From contig CM062289.1 of NCBI GenBank assembly GCA_031216915.1, positions 25,749,533 to 25,813,532 on the forward strand: 64,000 bases of DNA, read 5' to 3'. Made by a program: the position numbers and the translations under genes. Each line of letters opens with the position of its first letter. Position 1 is the stretch's first letter. Shown piece after piece: positions 19,572 to 29,697 of the stretch. The notes under the pieces were generated by a model that worked only from the letters and a program-made list of their open reading frames with translations, made no database searches and was not told the origin of the DNA. The stretch is from Pictodentalium vernedei. Taxonomy: Eukaryota; Mollusca; Scaphopoda; Dentaliida; Dentaliidae.

Positions 19572-21957
19572 CAGCCTACCAACAAATAATGTGCAAAGCC
19601 TATGGTTAGTCAGTATATGTTAGCTTACCAACCAACTCCGTGCCTCTAGTTAGTCAGTGTATGTTAGCTTACCAACTAACTATGTGCCTCTAGTTAGCCA
19701 GTGTATGTTAGCTTACCAACTCTGTGCCTCCAGTTAGCCAGTGTATGTTAGCTTACCAACTAACTCTGTGCCTCTAGTTAGCCAGTGTATGTTAGCCTAC
19801 CAACTAACTCTGTGCCTCTAGTTAGCCAGTGTATGTTAGCTTACCAACTAACTCTGTGCCTCTAGTTAGTCAGTGTATGTTAGCTTACCAACTAACTCTG
19901 TGCCTCTAGTTAGCCAGTGTATGTTAGCTTACCAACGAACTCTGTGCCTCTAGTTAGTCAGTGTATATTAGCTTACCAACTAACTCTGTGCCTCTAGTTA
20001 GTCAGTGTATGTTAGCTTACCAACTAACCCTGTGCCTCTAGTTAGCCAGTGTATGTTAGCCTACCAACTAACTCTGTGCCTCTAGTTAGCCAGTGTATGT
20101 TAATTACCAACTAACTCTGTACCTCTAGTTAGACAGTGTATGTTAGCTTACCAGCTAACTCTGTGCCTCTAGTTAGTCAGTGTACGTTAGCTTACCAACT
20201 AACTCTGTGCCTCTCGTTCGTCAGTGTATGTTAACTTACCAACTAACTCTGTGCCTCTAGTTAGTCAGTGTACGTTAGCTTACCAACTAACTCTGTGCCT
20301 CTAGTTAGTCAGTGTAGGTTAGCTTATCAACTAACTCTGTGCATCTAGTTAGTCAGTGTATGTTAGCTTACCAACTAACTCTGTGCCTCTAGTTAGTCAG
20401 TGTATGTTAGCTTACCAACTAACTCTGTGCCTCTAGTTAGTCAGTGTATGTTAGCTTACCAACGAACTCTGTGCCTCTAGTAAGTCAGTGTATGTTAGCT
20501 TACCAACTAACTCTGTGCCTATAGTTAGTCAGTGTATGTTAGCTTACTAACTAACTCTGTGCCTTTAGTTAGTCAGTGTACGTTAGCTTACCAACTAACT
20601 CTGTGTCTCTAGTTAGTCAGTGTATGTTAACTTACCAACTAACTCTGTATCTCTAGTCAGTGTATGTTAGCTTACCAACTAACTCTGTGCCTCTAGTTAG
20701 TCAGTGTATGTTAGCTTACCAACTAACTCTGTGCCTCTAGTTAGTCAGTGTATGTTAGCTTACCAACGAACTCTGTGCCTCTAGTTAGTCAGTGTATGTT
20801 AGCTTACCAACTAACTCTGTGCCTATAGTTAGTCAGTGTATGTTAGCTTACCAACGGACTCTGTGCCTCTAGTTAGTCAGTGTATGTTAGCTTACCAACT
20901 AACTCTGTGCCTCTAGTTAGACAGTGTATGTTAGCTTACCAACTAACTCTGTGCCTCTAGTTAGTCAGTGTATGTTAGCTTACCAACTAACTCTGTGCCT
21001 CTAGTTAGACAGTGTATGTTAGCTTACCAACTAACTCTGTGCCTCTAGTTAGTCAGTGTATGTTAGCTTACCAACTAACTCTGTGCCTCTAGTTAGTCAG
21101 TGTATGTTATCTTACCAACTAACTCTGTGCTTTTAGTTAGTCAGTGTATGTTAGCTTACCAACTAACTCTGTGCCTCTAGTTAGACAGTGTATGTTAGCT
21201 TACCAACTAACTCTGTGCCTCTAGTTAGTCAGTGTATGTTAGCTTACCAACTAACTCTGTGCCTCTAGTTAGACAGTGTATGTTAGCTTACCAACTAACT
21301 CTGTGCATTTAGTTAGTCAGTGTATGTTAGCTTACCAACTAACTCTGTGCCTCTAGTTAGACAGTGTATGTTAGCTTACCAACTAACTCTGTGCCTCTAG
21401 TTAGTCAGTGTATGTTAGCTTACCAACTAACTCTGTGCCTTTAGTTAGTCAGTGTATGTTAGCTTACCAACTAACTCTGTGCCTCTAGTTAGACAGTGTA
21501 TGTTAGCTTACCAACTAACTCTGTGCCTCTAGTTAGTCAGTGTATGTTAGCTTACCAACTAACTCTGTGCCTCTAGTTAGACAGTGTATGTTAGCTTACC
21601 AACTAACTCTGTGCCTTTAGTTAGTCAGTGTATGTTAGCTTACCAACTAACTCTGTGCCTCTAGTTAGACAGTGTATGTTAGCTTACCAACTAACTCTGT
21701 GCCTCTAGTTAGTCAGTGTATGTTAGCTTACCAACTAACTCTGTGCCTCTAGTTAGACAGTGTATGTTAGCTTACCAACTAACTCTGTGCCTCTAGTTAG
21801 TCAGTGTATGTTAGCTTACCAACTAACTCTGTGCCTTTAGTTAGTCAGTGTATGTTAGCTTACCAACTAACTCTGTGCCTCTAGTTAGACAGTGTATGTT
21901 AGCTTACCAACTAACTCTGTGCCTCTAGTTAGACAGTGTATGTTAGCTTACCAACTG
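19572..21957. repeat. 44-bp satellite array, about 54 units
   Basis: The unit reads TCAGTGTATGTTAGCTTACC, AACTAACTCTGTGCCTCTAG, TTAG. Each unit holds CTAACT - 10 nt - AGTTAG, a short potential stem. Variants AGTCAG/AGACAG and CCTCTAG/CCTTTAG are arranged non-randomly (see findings). The flanks 19540-19572 and 22051-22083 are themselves similar (GTAGYGTGTGATAYGGCAG). Confidence 0.97.
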
Positions 21958-22149
21958 TGTGCAATGCATGGATTAGTCAAACTTTTATTTCTGGTTATAA
22001 ATAAGATCACTGCTATAATGTGACTGACTTTGCATTGTGCAGTCTTGGTGAGTGTATATTTTCATGTAGTGTGTGATATGGCAGTTGTATAATAAGAAAG
22101 TGAGACTAACCCTGTGCATTGCACTTTCTGGTCATAAAAAAATAAGTAA

Positions 22150-22555
22150 GGCCTAAAAAAATAAAAAATCTGTTTCTCAAGTCCTCCCACATGGTCCTTT
22201 TGGCTGCCGCATGCTCTCTTTTTATAACCAATTTAAACTTAGAAAAAATAAAAATTAAATGGTTTATGTCTGATATTTTACCCAAGTTGAAAAAATTGAT
22301 GAATTTGTGCCTTGAGTGCAAGAAGGCTTTGCAATGCGTTCGCATTGCAAAGCCTTCTTGCACTCAAGGGATGAAATACACCATCACCCACCCATGCTAT
22401 TCTGTAGATTATGAGGCCTAAAACTTGAACCAAGAACATGAACTTTTGATGGCAAAGAAGTAATTACAGAAATAAAAAATAAAATAAAAAACTCTCGCCC
22501 GCATGCAATTTTACAAATAATGGCCTGAGAAACAGAAGATCCACTTTGTGTGGCC
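22150..22555 (+). mobile_element. Harbinger-like MITE, complete 406-bp copy
   Basis: GGCCTAAAAAAATAAAAAATC to CACTTTGTGTGGCC, TAA on both sides (22147-22149, 22556-22558). Perfect hairpin GCAAGAAGGCTTTGCAATGC - GTTC - complement at its centre. A good reference copy for the family. Confidence 0.93.
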
Positions 22556-22558
22556 TAA

Positions 22559-23408
22559 ACCTTTTTTTTGTTCATGCATTTTCAGGCAAAATGATTGGCT
22601 AAAGTATTTCTTTTTTTTCTTTTCATTACACAATGAACCGAAAAAATACCGCATTTAAGCCCACCCAAAACAATGCCCCCCAATGTCTGTCTTAAGAATT
22701 ACATTGCACAGTGTGAATGGAAAAGAACCCCTGCATGCTCATATTATTTCAACATGAAAAGTAATTAATATTTATCTCATCATATTAAAAAGACTTCCAA
22801 AATAATATTTAATAAACAATGAAATCCAGATCATGCTTTTTATTCCATATTCAATTTGTTTATATGCAGTAGGTAATCATCTGCATTCATCGTTTTATCC
22901 AAATCAAACGTAAACAATGGGTGGTCATAATAATCTACAAATGAAATTCACACAAACAAAACTTTCCAATTTCCAAATAGCCAGAATGAACATGAACTCT
23001 TTCTGAGACAAAGTTCAACCAACCTCATGTCATCTGGGTTTATATCGAACTTCACATTTACAAACTGTGTTTTCAATTTCTCAGGAAATGGTCAAAATCA
23101 GAATTAAATTTAACTCAGTGTTGCCTTGAATGACAGCATCCTCCTGTCAAGTGGAAAAGGAGATTGAAATTTTGTGTGGGTGTGGCCTATGATGTTCCTT
23201 TTAAGTTATGCAATTCATTGGTCAATAAAATTTTTAATGACACAAGAACATGTTTCAGTGAAATATATTGTTATTTCAAATAGAATTTTAGAAAAATATG
23301 CCTTTATTATTCAGTTATCACTAGGAAGCATGATGTGGCCTTGTTTTTATTTTAACTCTGCAAAGTAAGGGGTGTTTAAATTTATTACCCTTCAAATTTA
23401 ATTATAAT
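22559..23408. other. Unassigned intronic sequence
   Basis: No exon or element recognised in 850 bp. It lies inside the MOCOS intron. Confidence 0.45.
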
Positions 23409-23733
23409 GAATGATCATTTATTTCTGTCTATTTCTTGAGTTATGAACTCCAAAAAACAAAGGCCAAATATAGTGTAAATGGGCTACACCCATTTACACA
23501 GTTTGGCCTTTGTTTTTGGGAGATCATAACTCAAGAAATAGACAGAAACAAACGGTCATTCCTTATATTACTGCGATTGGAAGATGGCATCTACGGGTGG
23601 ATGTTCCATCAGTGGGTGACTGATGACCAAGTCAACTTGTTTGTACTGATACCAAATCATTCACCTAATGCTATGGCTATATCCGACTCAACACTCAGAA
23701 ATAGACAGAAACAAGCGATCATTCCTTATAGAT
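23409..23733. mobile_element. Hairpin element with TIR, K-like architecture
   Basis: Left arm and loop form a hairpin of about 130 bp (GTCTATTTCTTGAGTTATGA, CCAAAAAACAAAGGCC / complements). About 150 bp of unique sequence follows, and a third copy of the arm end (AGAAATAGACAGAAACAAGC) closes the element. No gene; the frame across the hairpin is not meaningful. Confidence 0.7.
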
Positions 23734-24056
23734 TAATTATTAACTGAGTAACTAACCTTGTACAATGTACAGCCTTAGTGTAAATCTCATCTGTAACAAC
23801 TCTTTACCTAACATAATGAACAAAGCAGCCTGTAGTATTTTTCGTTTCCATGATTTGGGCTTGAAAGAATCTGCATAGAAATGGGCCGATTGTTTCCGTG
23901 AAATCTGCATGCTTGGTATTCTCAAAAAATGGTTCAAATTCAGCTTATGACCCCCCTCATTTGAATTAATTGTTTTGATGAATTCTAAAAAATGAAAACA
24001 TATTCTATTTTCAACTGATATTTTGTTTGCATTACTTTTCAATCTAAGCTGCTTAC

Positions 24057-24598
24057 CTAAGCCTGTAGGGTATCCAAATATTTTGTAAAATGATAAAGTA
24101 ACAAAATCAGGCTTATATCTGCTGAGATCTAGATGTGAAGTTGAGACATATGCTGCAGCATCTAACACTGTATACCAATGTCCTGGAAAATATTTTGTAA
24201 AACCCAATTGTCCATTCTTGACATCTGACAACCATGACAATGGATATTTGTGTCCAGAGAAATTTGACTGCGCTGGATATGCAAAAAGACAGTTCCCTCC
24301 ACATGGCTGGGATGCTGTGAGTAGTACTGAAGAAGCATCCAGCTCCTGCTGGTTCAATTCATCTTCATCCAGGCAAATTACTGAGCACCCTCTCTCAGCA
24401 GCTGTCTCTCGCATTCCCTGCACTGATGTATGGTTATCAAGAAGGTAGCAAAAGCAGCCTCGATGATCGGAAGATTTGGTATCTATGACTTCATTTTCAA
24501 AGTCAAAACTTTCTGCGATTAATTTCAATGCACCTGTACATCCAGATGTAAATATAACACTGTATTCATCTGCACTGGTGTTGAAATGATTCAATATC
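24057..24598 (-). CDS. MOCOS: Molybdenum cofactor sulfurase, PLP-domain exon
   Basis: 542-bp exon, open for 180 complete codons. The acceptor is TATTTTCAG (24599-24600) and the donor TTAG|GTAAGC (24056). Motifs in order: ILNHFNTSADEYSVIFTSG, TGALKLIAESF, LLDNHTSVQGMRE, NCLFAYPAQSNFSGHKYPLS, VLDAAAYVSTSHLDL and SFYKIFGYPTGLG. These are the family signatures of the NifS-like domain. The Asp of VLDAAAY and the Lys of SFYKIFG correspond to the PLP-contacting Asp and Schiff-base Lys (by analogy with aminotransferase class V enzymes). The exon joins the upstream exon (AG|G) and the downstream exon (G|GT) in frame. No damage is visible, so the gene is probably functional. Reading on past the donor gives only intron. 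Confidence 0.95.
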
Positions 24599-24934
24599 CT
24601 GAAAATATATTTTATACCATGATTACCTAATCTACTACATGTATATATAAAAAGCCTATGACATAAATTTTAGCTTTACACACCAACCATGGTGAACACG
24701 CCAGCAATGGGATTGCAATAGTTAAAATTTACATCTACAGTCGAACTACATCCAAGTTGACCTTTGGTGACCTCAACCTGAATGCAACCTGTCTCTAAAT
24801 TTATCGCTTGTCACCTCGCGAAGAGTGGAATGAAAGTGGCAATTATTTATTACGTTTTTAAATGAGTTTACCTCATAAGATACCAAAAATTAACAAATAT
24901 GCGTGGTCTCATGTTAATTAAGCATTCGTAACTC
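24479..24934 (-). repeat. Segmental duplication, original copy (exon 5' part plus intron)
   Basis: Runs from inside the MOCOS exon across its acceptor into the upstream intron. Matched by 25009-26398 once two insertions are removed there (about 439 bp of shared sequence). Confidence 0.9.
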
Positions 24935-25080
24935 AAAATAGTTTGTTATTAAAATGAAAAAGTCCTTGTGATTTGTGCGTTTCTTTTTCCGGATGATTCG
25001 GTATCTGCGACTTCATTTTCAAAGTCAAAACTCTCTGCGATCAGTTTCAATGCACCTGTACATCCAGATGTAAATATAAC

Positions 25081-25718
25081 TCTATGTCCTGATACCAACC
25101 GCAATACCTTGCAGTAATTGGTCAATGCCTCGTTGATTTTATTTTATGTTTCCGGGCACGCGCATATGTCTACTGTCAACGATTCTTATGTCCACTGTCA
25201 AGGAAAGCGTCTTGTTGCCATGAGCAACGGTTCATTGCAATGTCTTTTTTCACTTGAAATCAACAGAGACAAATACATTTAACTGAAGTAAAATACACAC
25301 AAAAGTACCGTTATTACATACAAAAAGATTAGTTATGTAAACATGGGTAATTATTTATGAAACCGATTAGATTATAAGGTCTCTTTTCATTAATTTACTG
25401 TAACATAAACTGAAACGAATTAACACCTTACCGAAACAACGTCTGTTTACTAATATTCGCTGTTCACAAATGAAGAGGCTCACAATGGTGTTTGTTTGTT
25501 ATTTAATATTACAATAAAATAAAAGATTTTTTTTCCAATTCAATTTTACTTGTGTAAGAATGGGACATATACGTTATTCTGTTTGTTGACAGGGGACATG
25601 GTCTCACGTTCCCTGCATGAAACATATATTCAACCTCGGCTGATGCCTCGGTTGAATATAAATTTCATGTAGGGAACGTGAGACCATGTCTCCTGTCAAC
25701 AAACAGAATAACTTATAA
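25081..25718. mobile_element. One-ended hairpin element inserted in the duplicated exon
   Basis: About 638 bp absent from the original copy. Its right end is a near-perfect palindrome (25573-25712: GTTATTCTGTTTGTTGACAG, GGTCTCACGTTCCCTGCATG, then complements around CCTCGGCTGATGCCTCGG). The left 480 bp is A+T-rich with no long frame. Target duplication not resolved. Confidence 0.75.
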
Positions 25719-25785
25719 TATTCATCTGTATTAGTGTTGAAATGACTCAATATCCTGAAAACATATTTTATACCACGATTACCTG

Positions 25786-26098
25786 CAGTTAAAACTAGAA
25801 GTCCTGTCACGAACTGTGCGCTTATCTAGGCTTAATTGCGCGTAGGAATTGTGCGCAAATGCCATTTCGAATGGCATCCAAACCATGGCAGGTTCTCCTG
25901 TTACTCATAGCAAACACAGGCAATGTTTCTGCCAATGGACCTCCAGGTTACACAGAGGTCCAGTGGCTGAAACATTGCTTGTGCACGGGCCATATGTACA
26001 GGATTTGATAGCCTTACTATGGGCATAATGTGTAGATTAACGTGCAGATCGACGTACTATTTGTGCGCATTTCATGATAGGACTTCTAGTTTTAACTG
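25786..26098. mobile_element. F-family MITE, copy F2
   Basis: CAGTTAAAACTAGAAGTCC TIRs, TA on the right, TG (mutated TA) on the left. It is inserted in the duplicated MOCOS block, whose uninterrupted version is at 24620-24650. Confidence 0.92.
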
Positions 26099-26398
26099 TA
26101 TTCTACTATATATAAAAAGCTTATGACATAAATTTTAGCTTTGCACACCAACTGTGGTGAATATGCCAGCAATGGTATTTCAGTAGTTAAAATTTACACC
26201 TGCAGTGGAACTACATCCAAGTTGACCTTTGGTGATCTCAACCTGAATGCAAACTTGTCTAAATTTATCGCTCGTCAACTCGTGAAAAGTGAAATGAAAG
26301 CGAAAATTATTTATTACGTTTTTAAATGAGTTTACCTCATAAGATACCAAAAATTAACAAATAAGCATTGTCTCATGTTAATAAAGCATCCGTAACTC

Positions 26399-26904
26399 TT
26401 TGGGTATATTCTATATTTAAATGTGTACTAAATAAATATACCTTGATCAAACAATGATTTTTGTAAAAATAACTGTCAAGATTAGCAAACTTTTCACATT
26501 CTGCTGGAGAGATTTTTCTGTTCAACTGGTTGAGTGCTAAATTATTTTTAGTCATCAAAATTTGTTCATGTGTCTTTGGCTTATTGCTTATACATGTAGG
26601 CACTCTACCATAAATTGAAACAAGGCAAATCCTAAGAAGGAAAATAAACTCACTGTGAAGATAATACAAAGCACATCCACCAGTCGTGGAAATGAATAAA
26701 ATTGACTGGTGTAGTTTTAAGCTCCCGCAAAATCAGAGACGAGAGTAAATTGGACCCGTAAAATGTTAGTATATGAATTTTCGAGGGAATACTGTCACCA
26801 AACACCAGAAACCTTAGCCCCTTGAACAAGAGCGACCGCTTTTCTAGCCAGGAACATGATACATCAGAGCGTCATTAAATAGGATGGCTGCTCAGTAAAT
26901 GTGT
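26399..26904. repeat. Dispersed Z-repeat and unassigned sequence
   Basis: 26520-26690 matches 15830-16020 (GAGTGCTAAATTATTT, AGATAATACAAAGCACATCC). The remainder to 26904 is unassigned. Confidence 0.55.
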
Positions 26905-26972
26905 GGGGTAGACCAATCAGTATTTTCAACGTGCAGCCCCGAGGCTGCACGTTGAAAATATTGATTGGTCTA
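26905..26972. repeat. Palindrome, right arm split by a SINE
   Basis: GGGGTAGACCAATCAGTATT, TTCAACGTGCAGCC / complement. The last arm bases continue after the SINE at 27379 (ATTGATTGGTCTACCCC). Confidence 0.88.
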
Positions 26973-27378
26973 TTTATTTGTTCATTTATTTATTGGTGTT
27001 TAAGGTCATATACTTATGCACAATTGCTAATCATGACTGTGACAGTTTTACGGCTGGAGGAACCCAAAGTACCCGGAGAGAACCACTGAGCAATGACGAG
27101 CAGCTGCCAGATCCTCAACATCGTAACTCCACACTGCAGCACAGGCAGGGTTAGATTGGTTGAAGACAAGCGCACCATCGATATGCAGTACGCCTTAGTC
27201 CACGGCATCAATGTGCCACCATGTGGACAAATGGGGTTAAGTACCTTGCCCAATGACACAATACTGGAGTCCGATTCGATCATTCAGACGGTCACCCATC
27301 TAAGGACTAACCGGGCTCAACGTTGCTTAACTTCGGTGAACTGACGAGAATCGGTTACCGCAATGCCACTTCGCGCCC
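26973..27378 (-). mobile_element. 5S rRNA-derived SINE, full length
   Basis: Perfect 13-bp target duplication ATTGATTGGTCTA. The minus-strand head reads CGGTAACCGATTCTCGTCAG, CACCGAAGTTAAGCAACG, GGTTAGTCCTTAGATGGGTG, clear 5S rRNA sequence. The same body and GTGTTTAAGG-type tail as the tRNA SINEs follow. It replaces the tRNA head rather than adding to it. Confidence 0.95.
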
Positions 27379-27391
27379 ATTGATTGGTCTA

Positions 27392-28095
27392 CCCCAAATA
27401 ATGAATATGGACTCTTCTAATTGCAGCCACTGAACTGGTATGGTAGATACCACTAGTGTTCAAAGAGTTAAATGTATAAGGAATTGCAGAATTATGACTG
27501 TAACTTGCCACTGGCCACAGAGTGCTGCTTTCTCAAAACAACACATGTTTATATGCCCTCACAGTATATTAGTGTTCCCCAATTCAACGAGTGCATTTTT
27601 TTGATCCCGTAAAATAGAAAACACTGGTGCTGACGGGAGCAATTGCTTCGCACCCATCTCATTTCCAGGACTGCATCCACAGAATACAAAGCCTTCTAAT
27701 TATAGTACCCACATTGCAGAATAAAGCACAACAATGGGCTTCCAGCACTCTACCACTAAAGACCAGTATTATTTAATTTGTGGAGAACTAAATTTAATAG
27801 GCCATCAAGGTCCTTATATATAAAATCTACCCTTTACAAGAAACAGTTTTGATTCTCATAAACCCCTGATGCAAGAATCAATCTTCAGTTCTTAAATAAT
27901 CTAGAATTTAAAAGTATTGTATATCCTTGTGTGTGTAACAAGTACATATTCCATAATAAAAAAAACCAAAACTCATATTTATATATTTACAATAGTTTAA
28001 CACTTATGGGCCTATAGTTCCAATCCTGGTGAGTTTCTTGTCTTACTGTACATGTAGAACGCTTGTGGTCTTGCTGATGAAAGTTACTACACCTT
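27392..28095. other. Unassigned with Z-repeat pieces
   Basis: 27660-27750 (GCATCCACAGAATACAAAGC, AATGGGCTTCCAGCAC) resembles 28860-28945. No gene seen. Confidence 0.45.
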
Positions 28096-28165
28096 TGCAG
28101 TGGTTTCTAGTGAAGTCTTGGCTGCCTGTATAGCAGCCAAGATTTCACTAGACACCACTTCTAAG
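28096..28165. repeat. Palindrome related to the 67-bp satellite
   Basis: GTGGTTTCTAGTGAAGTCTT, GGCTGC - TGTATA - GCAGCC, AAGATTTCACTAGACACCAC. Confidence 0.9.
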
Positions 28166-28395
28166 CTACAGTGTTACTTATTAAGATGGAGAAAGAATAC
28201 ATAACATTCTTTAGGTTTTTAAGGATATTTTAGAATCTATGACAATTAACAATCAAATGAACATTTTGCGAGAACCAAAGTGGATTCTCAATGTTTCCCT
28301 TGCGTGAATCATTTGCGAGAATCAATTTTGATTCTCACATGAATATTAAGCCCTGCATAAAATTTGTTCACATATCTTTATGTTACAAAATTCAT
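28166..28395. other. Unassigned
   Basis: Repeated GCGAGAATCA / TGATTCTCA words; no gene. Confidence 0.4.
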
Positions 28396-28409
28396 GGTAG
28401 AGCACCTAA

Positions 28410-28774
28410 TTTATTATTATTTATTAGTGTTTAAGGTCACATACTTATGCACAATGACTAATTGTGACTGTGACTGTTTTACAGATGGGGGAAGCTGAGT
28501 ACCCAGAGAGAACCACTGAGCATCAACAAGCAACTGTCAGTTCAACTTTCTAACACTGTTCAAGCTCTGCTCAAGCAGGGTTACAACGGTTGAAGACATG
28601 TTCACCATCGACGTGCAGTACATCTTAGTACACGGTGTCATCGTGCCCCCATGCATGCAACCACGATCAAGTGCCTTGCCCAAGGACACAATGCAGGTCG
28701 TCCAGGACTGGGACTGAACTTGGGACCTCTAGCACAGAAGTCCAACAGTCTACCACTGAGCCACCACGCTTTCT
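28410..28774 (-). mobile_element. tRNA-derived SINE with the variant head
   Basis: Target duplication GGTAGAGCACCTAA / GGTAGAGTGCCTAA. The head, on minus, has TGGCTCAGTGGTAGACTGTT and CAAGTTCAGTCCC, like the copy at 13272. Confidence 0.9.
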
Positions 28775-29041
28775 GGTAGAGTGCCTAAAGGCTCTCACCA
28801 GGCTCTATAAAACCTTAACAAGGCAAATCCTTACAGACTAAACTTTATTTCATGTATAATATGAAGCATATCCACTGAATATGAAGCCTTTAAGTTGCAG
28901 TATCTACACTTTAAAATAAAGCCCAAATATGGGTTGCCAGCACACCAATTTATCAGCTGAGTGCTGAAAGCCCAAGTTTGGTCTTCAATGTCAACAGTGC
29001 ACGTGCCTAAAATACATTTATTTATTTATTAGATATGTTTT
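28775..29041. repeat. Z-repeat right part
   Basis: AACAAGGCAAATCCTTACAGAC and AAGCATATCCACTGAATATG continue the dispersed repeat interrupted by the SINE. Confidence 0.5.
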
Positions 29042-29141
29042 TCTCCCCCGAATTGCCCAGTTTCAAACTCAGCAGATGTGTTCAAACTCAGCTGATATGA
29101 ACAAGATCTCGGCCAATATGAACCAAGCAAGAGTTCATCCG

Positions 29142-29196
29142 CTGAGTTCCAATGTGATCTATGTGCCAGTAGGCACATAGAACACATTGGCACTCA
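29142..29196. repeat. Palindrome
   Basis: CTGAGTTCCAATGTGATCTA, TGTGCC - AGTA - GGCACA and complementary arm to ACTCAG. Confidence 0.85.
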
Positions 29197-29370
29197 GGAA
29201 TGGAGCTGCCCCCCTTCATGCATTAGGAGGCACTATTAATTTGTTTACATTGAAATCGATTATCGTTAGTTGTCAAACACAACCAGTTTAAAACTGAGTT
29301 TTTGTATGATGAGGAGGAATTAATGATGGCAATGAGTAATGACAGAGCGGATGAAGAGAAAGTAGGTGGA

Positions 29371-29395
29371 GGGTGGGGGGGGGGGGGGGGGGGGG
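29371..29395. repeat. Poly-G run
   Basis: About 20 or more consecutive G directly before a truncated SINE. Confidence 0.95.
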
Positions 29396-29400
29396 CTGCT

Positions 29401-29602
29401 GTGTACTAAGGTGTTGTGTACTGCACATCGATGGTTCACTTGTCTTCAACCAATGCTAACCCTGCTTGTGCATAGTTAGTATGTTGGGGAGTCGGTCAAT
29501 TACTCACCTCTCTGGGTACTTCGGCTTCCTCCACCTGTGAAACTGTCCAACATGAGGTGACCCTGGCTGTCAAAAGTGTCATTAAACCCCAATAACATGG
29601 GG
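29401..29602 (+). mobile_element. SINE, 5' truncated, alternative tail
   Basis: Body from GTACTGCACATCGATGGTTC. The 3' end is CATGAGGTGACCCTGGCTGT, CAAAAGTGTCATTAAACCCC instead of the common GTGACCTTAAACACCAATAA tail. The same alternative tail occurs at 33684 and 38290. Confidence 0.85.
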
Positions 29603-29697
29603 TTCTTCTCTTTCTATATGCAATTAGTTTCTGAAAGTTTGGATTGAATTGCACCAGTGTGATCATCCCATAATTAATGAAAGTGTCAATGACACTG

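Larger units (their letters stand above)
25009..26398 (-). pseudogene. Duplicated MOCOS exon fragment in the intron, broken by two insertions
   Basis: 25009-25080 repeats exon sequence (TCAAAGTCAAAACTCTCTGC; TGCACCTGTACATCCAGATG). 25719-25757 repeats the exon start and acceptor side (ATTCATCTGTATTAGTGTTG). 26101-26398 repeats the upstream intron (GATACCAAAAATTAACAAAT). The copy lies about 0.5 kb upstream of the true exon in the sense of transcription and retains an acceptor-like TTTTCAG. It could be spliced by mistake, but the insertion at 25081 breaks it after about 11 codons. Confidence 0.88.

Noticed and set aside
23436..23747. 103-codon ORF across 23436-23747
   Set aside because: It is encoded across both arms of a hairpin element; composition gives no family.
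24960..25090. Additional genuine MOCOS exon
   Set aside because: It duplicates part of the exon at 24057-24598 and is interrupted by a hairpin element; the true exon already joins its neighbours in frame.
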